The notes beneath the pieces were generated by a model. The model saw only the letters and a program-made list of their open reading frames with translations, had not been told where the DNA came from and did not search any database. Below are positions 1 through 7,483 of a stretch of 38,528 nucleotides of DNA, one piece after another. Position numbers and translations under genes: made by a program. How positions within the stretch are numbered: the stretch's first letter is position 1; every line of letters starts with the position of its first letter. The DNA is taken from NCBI GenBank assembly GCA_036260255.1, contig DATAAF010000064.1:1-38528 (forward strand), in the 5' to 3' direction. Origin of the DNA: DASZJY01 sp036260255. GTDB lineage: Bacteria; Actinomycetota; Acidimicrobiia; Acidimicrobiales; AC-14.

Positions 1-12
1 AGGACGCTAGCC

Positions 13-564
13 GTGACCGACACCTCTCAAACCGACGACAAGGCCGGCGACGACGACGCCGGCAACGGCGGCGACACCGACGACGAGTCCCAGACCACCG
101 GGTCCTCGGGCGACGACGGCGGCTCGCAGGACGAAGGGTCGTCTGACGACGAGGAGCAGAGTGACGAGGACGAGTCCGACGACGGGGACGACGCCGACGA
201 GGACGACGCCGACGACGACGCCGACGACGAGTCCGGCGAAAAAGAGTCCGACGAGGGGTCGGACGAAGACGAGTCGGACGAGGACGAGGAAGGGGACAGG
301 GACGAGCACGGCGAGCCGAACGAGGAGCAGCTCGACGAGCTCGGTGAGCGCATCTCCTCCGCCCGGTCGATGGGCGAGGAGAACGTCGAGGGTGTAGCCG
401 AGACGGCGGAGGAGGCCCAGGAGAAGGCGGAGCACGAGGACGAGGAGGAGCCCGCCCGCGAGGACGACGAGCAGTTCCACAAGAGCGGCGCCGCGTCGCA
501 CGAGGAAGGCGGCGAGGGCACCGAGGACACCAGCGACGACCAGGCCACCGCCCCGCCGGGCTGA
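13..564 (+). CDS. Acidic Asp/Glu-rich low-complexity protein with short conserved-looking C-terminus
   Basis: 183 residues starting at GTG (AGGA lies about 8 bases upstream). Residues 1 to about 100 are almost entirely Asp, Glu, Ser and Gly with no hydrophobic core, so this part should be disordered and strongly anionic. The last 80 residues differ: EEQLDELGERISSAR looks helical, and the end (FHKSG, then DDQATAPPG) resembles a short actinobacterial protein family I remember as ending in DDQ-x-IAPPG with no assigned function. It therefore looks like that small family carrying a long acidic extension. No signal peptide or membrane segment. Its stop is one base from the stop of the convergent radical SAM gene. 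The opposite strand is open too, but encodes only Ser/Arg-rich shadow sequence. Function unknown. Confidence 0.65.
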   Translation: MTDTSQTDDKAGDDDAGNGGDTDDESQTTGSSGDDGGSQDEGSSDDEEQSDEDESDDGDDADEDDADDDADDESGEKESDEGSDEDESDEDEEGDRDEHGEPNEEQLDELGERISSARSMGEENVEGVAETAEEAQEKAEHEDEEEPAREDDEQFHKSGAASHEEGGEGTEDTSDDQATAPPG

Positions 565-565
565 G

Positions 566-2620
566 TCAGAGACCCAGGTGGAGCTGGCGGGCGGGCCGCG
601 GCCGGGAACGCCGGGACGGCTCGACCGCCCTGGCCTCGCCCGCCGATGCCGACCTCCCGCCGTGGCGGGCGACCATTCCTGCCACCAGCCGGGACAGCTC
701 GTTCTGCGTCGCCTTGGGCGCGTAGGCGCGCGGGTAGAGGTGGGCATGCTCGTCCATGAGCTCGGGCCGGGCCCCGGCCAGCCACCCGAGGTACTGCTCG
801 CGCACGCCCGGACGGAGGTGGAGGAGGATGGGCGAGATCGAGCGGGCGCCCGCCTCGACGCACGCCTTGACCACCGCCTCGAGCTGCTCGGGCCGGTCGG
901 ACAGGCCGGGGAGCACCGGGGCGACGAGGACGCCGCTGGGCACGCCCGCCTCGTTCAACCGGGCCACCGCCTCCACCCGCTTCATCGGGTGAGGCGTGCC
1001 CGGCTCGGTGGCCCGCCAGACTTCCTCGTCGAGGGTGCCGATCGACAGGTTGACGGCCACCTGGGTCCGCCTGGCCGCCTCCGCCAGCAGCTCGAGATCG
1101 GACAGCACGAGCGTCGACTTGGTCAGGATCGAGAACGGGTTGGCCGCCTCGGTGAGGACGCCGACGATGCCGCGGGTGAGTCGGTACTTGCCCTCGCACC
1201 GCTGGTAGGGGTCGGTGTTGGTGCCCATGGCGATGTGGTCGCCCGCCCACCGCCCCGGCGCCAGCTCCGCCCGCAGCCGCTCGACGGCGTTGACCTTGAC
1301 GACGATGCGGCGCTCGAAGTCCTCGCCCGCGTCCATTCCCAGGTACTCGTGGGTCGGCCGGGCGAAGCAGTTGTGGCTGACGACGCCGTTGGCGATGAAG
1401 TCGCCGGTACCGGTGGTGATGTCGTACATGGGCAGGTCGAGGCCCAAGGGCTCGACGGAGACGACTCGCCGGGCGCCCGTGCCCTTCATCGCCCGCCCCG
1501 TGATCGTGCGCTTCCGGGTGGTGGCCGGATCGACGGTGAGGATGAAGCGAACGATCTCGGGCAGCCCTCCGAGCAGTCGGATGGCGCCCACGCCGTTCGG
1601 TTTCGGTCGCTCGCAGACGGAGCGGAACCCCAGACGAGCGAGCGCGCCCGAGACCTGCGCCATGATCTCGGGGTCCTCGTTCGAGATCCGGATGACCCCG
1701 CCGAGGTGGCCCTCGGCGTCGTAGATCCCGGCGAGGAACCCCTTGGTCCACTCCTCGCAGGGTTCCGAAGGCCATTCGATCAGGCTCTCCATCCGCTCGA
1801 CTGGTGCCCGGGCCTGGGTGCCGATGGCGCGGATCGCCTGCCGGTTCCCCGTCGCGGCGGCGAACGGGAACTCCGTCGTCGGCACCGACGCCGTCTGGAG
1901 GTATGAGCGGGCGCGGGTCAGTGGCTCGAGGTCGACCAGGGCCAACCGGAACGCGTGATGGACCCAGGCCGCCCCACCTCTCCGGTGGTAGGCGCGGTGC
2001 GCCAGGGACCCATCCCCTCGCTGGATCCCACACAGGTAGCCCCGCTGGTACGGGGAACTCGCGATCGGGCCCCTCGGGACCGGCCCGATCCCGAGGAGAG
2101 CGTTGTTCGCGGTCAGGTGAGGACGGCAGTCAGCGCCCCACCCGGTCCCGGTGACGTGCTTCCAACCCCGTTCGGTGAGGAACCGGTGGTCGCCGCTGGC
2201 GACGAGCGTGGCACCGTCCTCCAACGTGACCCGGAACGCCGGCTTGACGGTGCTCCAGTGGGCCAGCACGGGGGTCGCGACGTAGCGGCGGTAACGCCCG
2301 ACCCGGTCGGTGCCGACGACGAGGTCGCCGACGCGCAGGTCCGCGATGGGACGCAGCCGTCCTTCGGCCAAGAGAACCGGGGTGTCACCCGAGATGCAGT
2401 AGACGCAGGCATGGCTGCATCCCCTGTAGGCGTTGATCGTGTAGCGGAAGGGGACGGCGGAGGTCTTGGGGACCTCGTTGATGATCCGCCGGGCGCGGAC
2501 GTGCAGGAACTCCATGCCCCTGAACTCGCCCCGGCCGACGTGGCGCTCGACCTCGTCGAACAGGGTGCCCTGGGGGTCGTCGTCGGCCAGCCGCCACCGG
2601 AGGTCGGGAGGAGCGCTCAC
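566..2620 (-). CDS. Rv2578c-family radical SAM protein interrupted by an in-frame intein
   Basis: 684 residues from a GTG start, of which 343 are an intein, leaving a 341-residue mature protein. The host protein reads CSHACVY (Cys68, Cys72), then the intein, then CFARPTHEYLG. After splicing this restores the radical SAM motif CxxxCxxC that binds the 4Fe-4S cluster. Downstream, AMGTNTDPYQRCEG, TKSTLVLSDLELL and VNLSIGTLDEEVWRATEPGTP are typical of the spore photoproduct lyase/Rv2578c-like branch, whose substrate is not established. An SOS-type box sits 15 bases upstream of the start, which suggests DNA-damage control and would fit a DNA-repair-like role (inference). The C-terminal 40 residues are Arg/Pro-rich. 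The family assignment is strong; the reaction is unknown. Confidence 0.85.
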   Translation of the reverse strand: MSAPPDLRWRLADDDPQGTLFDEVERHVGRGEFRGMEFLHVRARRIINEVPKTSAVPFRYTINAYRGCSHACVYCISGDTPVLLAEGRLRPIADLRVGDLVVGTDRVGRYRRYVATPVLAHWSTVKPAFRVTLEDGATLVASGDHRFLTERGWKHVTGTGWGADCRPHLTANNALLGIGPVPRGPIASSPYQRGYLCGIQRGDGSLAHRAYHRRGGAAWVHHAFRLALVDLEPLTRARSYLQTASVPTTEFPFAAATGNRQAIRAIGTQARAPVERMESLIEWPSEPCEEWTKGFLAGIYDAEGHLGGVIRISNEDPEIMAQVSGALARLGFRSVCERPKPNGVGAIRLLGGLPEIVRFILTVDPATTRKRTITGRAMKGTGARRVVSVEPLGLDLPMYDITTGTGDFIANGVVSHNCFARPTHEYLGMDAGEDFERRIVVKVNAVERLRAELAPGRWAGDHIAMGTNTDPYQRCEGKYRLTRGIVGVLTEAANPFSILTKSTLVLSDLELLAEAARRTQVAVNLSIGTLDEEVWRATEPGTPHPMKRVEAVARLNEAGVPSGVLVAPVLPGLSDRPEQLEAVVKACVEAGARSISPILLHLRPGVREQYLGWLAGARPELMDEHAHLYPRAYAPKATQNELSRLVAGMVARHGGRSASAGEARAVEPSRRSRPRPARQLHLGL
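1370..2398 (-). other. LAGLIDADG homing-endonuclease intein at the radical SAM cluster cysteine
   Basis: Intein of 343 residues (host codons 75-417). It begins with the nucleophile Cys75 in CISGDTPVLL (block A), has a block B-like GDHRFLTERGW (His145), and ends with VVSHN, the classic terminal His-Asn. The next residue is Cys418 (+1 nucleophile). Two dodecapeptide motifs lie in the middle, YLCGIQRGDG (195-204) and FLAGIYDAEG (295-304). Each keeps its acidic residue, so the endonuclease may be active. The insertion is exactly before the third cysteine of CxxxCxxC, so the +1 nucleophile of splicing becomes a cluster ligand. Boundaries were checked codon by codon (TGC at 2398-2396, AAC at 1372-1370, TGC at 1369-1367). 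Confidence 0.93.
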
Positions 2621-2634
2621 CGTCCGTCAGTCTA

Positions 2635-2650
2635 ACGAACAGGCGTTCGC
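2635..2650. promoter_or_regulatory. Putative LexA (SOS) box
   Basis: ACGAACAGGCGTTCGC contains the perfect inverted repeat CGAAC-N4-GTTCG. This is the core of the actinobacterial/mycobacterial SOS box (TCGAAC-N4-GTTCGA as I recall it), matching 10 of its 12 fixed positions. It lies in the 79-base gap between the divergent radical SAM gene (start 2620) and the phospholipase D-like gene (start 2700), so it could control either or both. LexA binding is inferred. Confidence 0.6.
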
Positions 2651-2699
2651 TCGGCCACGGGAATGACGGAGCCCGGCACGGGGTACCGTGAGGTGCAGC

Positions 2700-3872
2700 A
2701 TGGCAAAGGATCAGCGTGAGGACGTTCACCGCTTCCGCCGGACGCTCGAGGGCTTGATCGGCATACCGGCGAGCGATGGCAACCAGGTCGACGTGCTGCG
2801 CAACGGCGATCAGATCTTCCCCGCCCTGTTCGACGCCATCCGGTCGGCCGAATCGACCATCGACTTCCTCACCTTCGTCTACTGGGTCGGCGACATCGGG
2901 CGGGAGCTCGCCGAGACGCTGGCCGAGCGGGCCCGTGCCGGCGTCCGGGTGCGCGTCATCCTCGACGCCGTCGGCGCCTACGACCTCGAGGACGACGTCA
3001 TCGAGACGATGCGGCAGGCGGGCGTGGTGGTCGTCAGGTTCCGCCCGGTGCAGAAGCTCAAGTTCTGGGAGAGCAACCACCGCACGCACCGCAAGGTGCT
3101 CATCTGCGACGAGAACGTCGCCTTCACGGGCGGCATCGGCATCGCCGACGAGTGGCGGGGCGACGCCCGCGACCCCTCGGAGTGGCGTGACACCCACTTC
3201 CGGGTTCGGGGACCAGCGGTGTGCGGCCTGCGGGCGGCCTTCGTGCAGAACTGGGCGGAGGCCGGCCACGCCCTGTTCGACGAGGACGTCGACCGCTTCC
3301 CCGACCAGCCGACCGACGGCTCATCCGCCATCCAGGTGCTGCGGGGGGCGCCGGAGACCGGCTGGACGGACATGAGCACGCTCTTCCGCACGCTGCTCGC
3401 GCTGGCTCGCCGCCGGGTGCGCATCACCACCGCCTACTTCGTCCCCGACGACCTGACCACCGACCTCTTGTGCGACGCGGCCAAGAGGGGCGTGGAGGTG
3501 GAGATCCTGGTACCGGGCCCCCACATCGACAAGCGGTTCGTGCAGGTGGCGGGCGAGGCCGAGTTCCAGCCCCTGCTCGACGGGGGCGTGAAGCTGTGGG
3601 CCTACCAACCGACCATGCTCCACGCCAAGGTGATGACCGTCGACGGGGCGGTGTCGAACGTGGGCTCCGCCAACTTCGACGCCCGGTCGCTGCTGCTCGA
3701 CGACGAGGTCAACATGGTCGTCTTCGACCCCCGCGTCACCGCCGAGCTCGACGCCCACTTCGACGACGACCTGTCCCGCTCGGAGCCCATCGAGCCCGGC
3801 GAGTGGTCACGGCGTGGGCCAGTGCAGCGGGCCAAGGAGGCGGTCATGAGCGCCGTCGACGACCACATGTAG
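2700..3872 (+). CDS. Phospholipase D-like / cardiolipin synthase family protein
   Basis: 390 residues with two HKD motifs, the hallmark of phospholipase D enzymes. The first is HRKVLICD followed by FTGG (His130, Lys132, Asp137); the second is HAKVMTVD followed by NVGSANFD (His308, Lys310, Asp315). Both are intact, so a phosphatidyl-transfer or phosphodiesterase reaction through a phosphohistidine is expected. The closest common type is the ClsB-like cardiolipin synthase, because there is no N-terminal membrane segment. I chose the ATG at 2700 because GAGGTG ends four bases before it; an in-frame GTG at 2688 is the alternative. It is divergent from the intein-bearing gene and shares its putative SOS box. 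The substrate cannot be read from sequence. Confidence 0.88.
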   Translation: MAKDQREDVHRFRRTLEGLIGIPASDGNQVDVLRNGDQIFPALFDAIRSAESTIDFLTFVYWVGDIGRELAETLAERARAGVRVRVILDAVGAYDLEDDVIETMRQAGVVVVRFRPVQKLKFWESNHRTHRKVLICDENVAFTGGIGIADEWRGDARDPSEWRDTHFRVRGPAVCGLRAAFVQNWAEAGHALFDEDVDRFPDQPTDGSSAIQVLRGAPETGWTDMSTLFRTLLALARRRVRITTAYFVPDDLTTDLLCDAAKRGVEVEILVPGPHIDKRFVQVAGEAEFQPLLDGGVKLWAYQPTMLHAKVMTVDGAVSNVGSANFDARSLLLDDEVNMVVFDPRVTAELDAHFDDDLSRSEPIEPGEWSRRGPVQRAKEAVMSAVDDHM

Positions 3873-3880
3873 GGGGCGGG

Positions 3881-4390
3881 TCAGCGCCGCACGGCGAGGA
3901 AGCGCAGGTTGCGCTCGGCGTAGGGCGTCACGCACACCTCGGAGAAGCCGTTGGCCTGCAGCAGCTCGCAGAGCCACTCCCGGTCGAACAATGTGTGGTG
4001 GGCGTTCCAGATCCAACGGGGGACGCCGCGGTCGTCAACCCCCTTGTGGGCGTCACGGTCGGAGTGGCCGCCGAGGATCCAGTAGTTGGCCTCCTTCGTG
4101 CTCAGCACGCCGCCGGCCCATTGGGCGGCCAGGAGCCGGGCGTCGGGCACGCCGATGTTCAGCGACGCACCGGGGCGCAGCACGCGCGCCCATTCCCGGA
4201 GGGTGGTCTCGACCAGCTCCCAGCTCTGGTGCTCGAGGACGTGGTTGGCCCGCAGGGCGGTGACCGAGCCGTCGGCGAACGGCAGCTGGTCGAGGCGGCA
4301 CAGCACGGTGATGCCGTCGAGGGGCAGGACGTCGGTGTGAACCTCGTAGCCGCCGTCGGGGTGCTCGCCGGCGCCGATCTCCACCCTCAC
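3881..4390 (-). CDS. Small class I SAM-dependent methyltransferase
   Basis: 169 residues. The N-terminus MRVEIGAGEHPDGGYEVHTD is the glycine-rich motif I strand-loop with its following acidic residue, LPFADGSVTALRANHVLEH matches motifs II/III of type-11 methyltransferases, and REWARVLRPGASLNIGVPD is the usual post-III segment. A substrate-binding C-terminal part is short, so the acceptor is not evident. The GTG start overlaps the stop of the preceding acyltransferase gene by four bases (GTGA), which implies translational coupling. The pairing of a sugar-type acyltransferase with a methyltransferase suggests glycan or cell-surface decoration (inference). It is convergent with the phospholipase D-like gene, 8 bases away. 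Confidence 0.85.
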   Translation of the reverse strand: MRVEIGAGEHPDGGYEVHTDVLPLDGITVLCRLDQLPFADGSVTALRANHVLEHQSWELVETTLREWARVLRPGASLNIGVPDARLLAAQWAGGVLSTKEANYWILGGHSDRDAHKGVDDRGVPRWIWNAHHTLFDREWLCELLQANGFSEVCVTPYAERNLRFLAVRR

Positions 4391-4956
4391 GAGTCGCCCC
4401 CCTCCTCTCCCCCCTCCTCTCCCCCCTCCTCTCCCTCCTCCTCGCCGTCGGGTCCCGGCGGCTCGAGCTTGCGGATCTCCTTGGCGGGGATGCCGGCGAC
4501 GACGGCGTACGGCTCGACGTCCTCCGACACCAGCGAGCAGGCGCCGACCACGGCGTGGTCACCGATCGTGCACGGCCCGAGCACGGTCGCGTTGCTGGCC
4601 ACCCACACGCCCTCGCCGATGACCACGTCCCGTCCCTCCTTGGGGATGCTCTTCTGCCGCTCGGCTCCGAACTTCTTGACGTCGTGGGAGCCGGTGAGGA
4701 CCGACACGTTGTGGCCGAAGAACGCGTGGTCGCCCACTGTGATGTGGCCCGACGACAGGTTGAACAGGGCGTTGTTGACGATGGCGGTGGGGGCGATGTG
4801 CAGTCGTGACTCGTCCCCGTGGATCAGGGGTTTGGTGAGGACGTCCTCCTCCGGAGCGTGCGGGTAGCGCGCCTCGTGGTCGGCCAGCGCCCGCCGCACG
4901 AGCGCCTCGAGCCGAGGGACAAAGAACCGGTCGAACAGCTTGCCGCGGTCGGCCAT
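4387..4956 (-). CDS. Left-handed beta-helix (hexapeptide) acyltransferase with repetitive Glu/Gly tail
   Basis: 189 residues. From about residue 50 to 165 it shows hexapeptide-repeat turns (IAPTAIVNNAL, ITVGDHAFFGHNV, VVIGEGVWVASNATVLG, CTIGDHAVVGACSLV) and ends the helix with PYAVVAGIPAKEIRKL. This is typical of acetyltransferases of the maltose/galactoside/NodL type; the conserved catalytic-type His is in LTGSHD. Likely role: CoA- or ACP-dependent O-acylation of a sugar. The C-terminus is an acidic tail of EEGG units made by an exact 12-base tandem repeat. The ATG start follows a strong AGGAGG. First gene of a coupled pair with the methyltransferase. Confidence 0.88.
   Translation of the reverse strand: MADRGKLFDRFFVPRLEALVRRALADHEARYPHAPEEDVLTKPLIHGDESRLHIAPTAIVNNALFNLSSGHITVGDHAFFGHNVSVLTGSHDVKKFGAERQKSIPKEGRDVVIGEGVWVASNATVLGPCTIGDHAVVGACSLVSEDVEPYAVVAGIPAKEIRKLEPPGPDGEEEGEEGGEEGGEEGGDS
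4397..4432. repeat. Three exact 12-bp tandem repeats coding the EEGG tail
   Basis: CCCCCCTCCTCT is present three times in a row, followed by an imperfect fourth unit. On the minus strand it encodes repeating Glu-Glu-Gly-Gly at the C-terminus of the acyltransferase. As units are in frame, copy-number change would lengthen or shorten the tail without a frameshift. Confidence 0.9.
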
Positions 4957-5013
4957 GGGGCCTCCTTTCCGGGCGATCCCTTCCCCGGGCGGGCGATGTG
5001 TGAACGCGATGCG

Positions 5014-5784
5014 CTACGACAGGGCGACGATCCGTGTCCTCGCCACGGTGACGGCGCGGCCCGAGAGCGTCACGCGATCTCCCCGCAACCGCATCCCGAC
5101 GGTGCCTCCACGAGCCGACGCCTGCTCGCCGACGAGGACCTCCCGGCCCAGCCGCCCCGCCCAGTAGACGGCCAGCACGCAGTGCGCGGCGCCGGTCACC
5201 GGGTCCTCGGGGATTCCCACGTTGGGCGCGAAGACCCGGCTCACGCAGTCGAACCCCCTCCTGTCCGCGGGGGCGGTGACGATCACGCACCGGGTGCCCA
5301 CGGCGGCGAGGGCGGCCAGGTCGGGCTGGAGCTGCCGGACGAGGGCGGCGTCCTCGAGCTCGACCAAGGCGTCCCACCGGCCGACGCCGTACCAGCGCAC
5401 GCCCGGTAGGTGCAACGCCGAGGGTGGCTCGGCCGCCGTCGGTCGGTCGGCCGGGAAGTCCATCTCGACCGCGCCGTCGTGGGACACGGTGCAGGCGAGG
5501 AGACCGCTCCGGGTGTGGAAGCGCGGTGAGCCGCCGAGCACGTGGGTGGCCGCCAGCGTGGCGTGCCCGCAGAGGTCGACCTCGGTCGTGGGCGTGAACC
5601 AGCGGAGGTCGTAGTCCCCGTCCGCTCGAGGGACGACGAACGCCGTCTCCGACAGGTTCATCTCGCGGGCGACCGCCTGCATCAGGGCGTCGTCGACGAA
5701 GGCCTCGAGGACCGCCACCGCCGCCGGGTTCCCGTTGAACGGCTCGGCGGTGAAGGCGTCGACCACCGTGAGCTCCAGCGCCAC
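5014..5784 (-). CDS. PhzF-family isomerase/epimerase
   Basis: 256 residues, the normal size for PhzF proteins. N-terminus VALELTVVDAFTAEPFNGNPAAVAVLE carries the family signature with GNPAAV, followed by MNLSETAFV, whose Glu is the catalytic residue in PhzF; DLCGHATLA is the mirrored-half motif, and GIPEDPVTGAAHCVLAVYW the second signature. The family includes the phenazine enzyme PhzF, diaminopimelate-epimerase-like folds and many housekeeping proteins of unknown substrate; nothing here suggests phenazines. I chose the GTG at 5784 because it gives the family's normal N-terminus; the reading frame stays open to 5934, but that part is Arg/Ser-rich and overlaps the divergent NuoF-like gene. Confidence 0.9.
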   Translation of the reverse strand: MALELTVVDAFTAEPFNGNPAAVAVLEAFVDDALMQAVAREMNLSETAFVVPRADGDYDLRWFTPTTEVDLCGHATLAATHVLGGSPRFHTRSGLLACTVSHDGAVEMDFPADRPTAAEPPSALHLPGVRWYGVGRWDALVELEDAALVRQLQPDLAALAAVGTRCVIVTAPADRRGFDCVSRVFAPNVGIPEDPVTGAAHCVLAVYWAGRLGREVLVGEQASARGGTVGMRLRGDRVTLSGRAVTVARTRIVALS

Positions 5785-5877
5785 ACGGGCACGGTAGGCC
5801 CGAGCGCCGCCGGCGGGCCGGCCCGAAGGTCCTCGCCGGCTTTTCGTCGGGCCGCAGGAGGGGGAAGACTCGGGCGC

Positions 5878-7374
5878 ATGACTCTCGTGCACCGTGTACT
5901 GGCTCCCCGTCCCGTGAACAGCCTCGGCGAGCACGTGGACCGCGGCGGGGGCAGGGGGATCCAGGCCGCCCTGGCGGCGGAGCCCGAGGCGCTCATCGCC
6001 GAGGTGGAGGCATCGGGCCTGCGCGGAAGGGGCGGGGCCGGCTTCCCCACCGGCGTCAAGTGGCGGACGGTGGCCGAGAACCGCTCCAGCGCCCTACCGA
6101 CGACGGTCGTCGTCAACGGGGCCGAGGGCGAGCCGGGGACGTTCAAGGACCGCACGATCATCCGCACGGACCCCTATCCCGTCATCGAGGGGGCGCTGAT
6201 CGCCGCCCGGGCGGTGGGTTCGGCCCACATCGTCGTCGCCCTCAAGAAGGCGTTCGCCCGGGAGGTCGAGCGCATCCGATCGGTCATCGCCGAGGTCCAC
6301 GAGGCGGGCTGGGCCGACGGTGTGGAGCTCGAGGTGTTCGAGGGCCCCGGGGAGTACCTCTACGGTGAGGAGACGGCCCTGTTGGAGACCATCGCCGGTC
6401 GCAAGCCCTTCCCCCGGATCTCACCGCCGTTCCGACGCGGCGTTCTCGACCTGGTCCAGACGCCATCCGACGCCCTCTCGGACAGCGGGCTGTCCGCACC
6501 GGTCGAGATGGCCGGCCCGGAGGGCGACTCGCCCGCCCCGCCGACGCTGGTCGACAACGTCGAGACCCTGGCCAACGTGCCGGCCATCGTCGCCCGGGGG
6601 GCGGCCTGGTTCCGCACCCAGGGCACCGAGAAGTCGCCGGGCACCATCGTGTGCACGGTCACCGGCCGGGTGCGCCACCACGGGGTGGGCGAGGTGATGA
6701 TGGGCACGCCGTTGCGGGAGGTCATCCAGGACATCGGCGGGGGACCGCTGCCCGGGCGCCGCATCAAGGCGGTGATGTCGGGCGTGGCCACCGGTCTCGT
6801 CACCGAGGACCTGCTCGACACGCCGGTGACCTACGAGGACATGACCGAGGCCGGGAGCGGGCTGGGCTCGGCGGGCTTCATGGTCTTCGACGACACGGTG
6901 GACATGACCGCGGTGGCGGCCGGCGCCTCCCGCTTCCTGGCCATCGAGTCGTGCGGCCAGTGCACCCCGTGCAAGCAGGACGGGCTGGCCCTGGCCGAGC
7001 TGTGGGCCAAGCTGTGCCGGGGCGAGGGAGAGCCCCACGACCTCGAGGAGCTGGCCAAGCGGTCGATCACCGTCGGCGACCGGGCCCGCTGTTACCTCGC
7101 CCTCCAGCACCAGGCGCTGGCCAGCAGTGTCCTGGAGCGGTTCGCCGACGACGTGCGGGCCCACGTCGAGGGCGACGCGGTGCCCGTCGAGCTCGAGCTG
7201 GTGGCCGAGCTGGTGGACATCGCCGACGGTGCGGCCAGGCTCGACGAGGAGCACCGTGACAAGCAGCCCGACTGGAGCTTCGGCGACGAGTACTCGGGCA
7301 AGTCGCCCGCCGACCTGTTCGCCGAGCACCGGGCCGACGACGAGACGGCCCGCTCGCCGGGGCCGGGACGATGA
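5878..7374 (+). CDS. Orphan NuoF/HoxF/FdhB-like FMN and 4Fe-4S flavoprotein
   Basis: 498 residues of the 51-kDa complex I subunit family. RGRGGAGFPTGVKW (about 49-62) is the FMN/NAD-binding loop, NGAEGEPGTFKDR and YGEETALLETIAGRKPFPR continue the Rossmann-like domain, and ESCGQCTPC (Cys359, 362, 365) plus Cys405 supply the four N3-type cluster ligands. It should pass electrons between NAD(P)H and an iron-sulfur partner. No NuoE, NuoG, hydrogenase or formate dehydrogenase gene is next to it, so its partner is unknown; many actinobacteria have such solitary copies. The ATG at 5878 is chosen because upstream sequence is antisense to phzF. The C-terminus carries about 60 charged residues beyond the cluster domain. 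Confidence 0.9.
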   Translation: MTLVHRVLAPRPVNSLGEHVDRGGGRGIQAALAAEPEALIAEVEASGLRGRGGAGFPTGVKWRTVAENRSSALPTTVVVNGAEGEPGTFKDRTIIRTDPYPVIEGALIAARAVGSAHIVVALKKAFAREVERIRSVIAEVHEAGWADGVELEVFEGPGEYLYGEETALLETIAGRKPFPRISPPFRRGVLDLVQTPSDALSDSGLSAPVEMAGPEGDSPAPPTLVDNVETLANVPAIVARGAAWFRTQGTEKSPGTIVCTVTGRVRHHGVGEVMMGTPLREVIQDIGGGPLPGRRIKAVMSGVATGLVTEDLLDTPVTYEDMTEAGSGLGSAGFMVFDDTVDMTAVAAGASRFLAIESCGQCTPCKQDGLALAELWAKLCRGEGEPHDLEELAKRSITVGDRARCYLALQHQALASSVLERFADDVRAHVEGDAVPVELELVAELVDIADGAARLDEEHRDKQPDWSFGDEYSGKSPADLFAEHRADDETARSPGPGR

Positions 7375-7483
7375 GCGAGCACGGCGAGCGGGGACGCCGG
7401 GACCTGCCCCGCGCGTGCGGCCGCCGCTCGCTGGGCCCGGCGTCCCCTCGAGGCGAGCCGAGCGCAGCTCGCAGGGAGACATC

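Noticed and set aside
27..2033. Long minus-strand reading frame of 668 codons over the acidic gene and the intein
   Set aside because: Its translation is Arg/Pro/Gly-rich and then Ser-only, without any family motif. It is the shadow of the acidic gene and of the intein-bearing gene in another frame.
1370..2398. LAGLIDADG sequence as a free-standing endonuclease or group I intron
   Set aside because: It is in frame with intact Cys/His-Asn/Cys splicing residues, so it is an intein.
5785..5934. Longer PhzF start at 5934
   Set aside because: The added 50 residues are not part of the PhzF fold and overlap the NuoF-like gene start.
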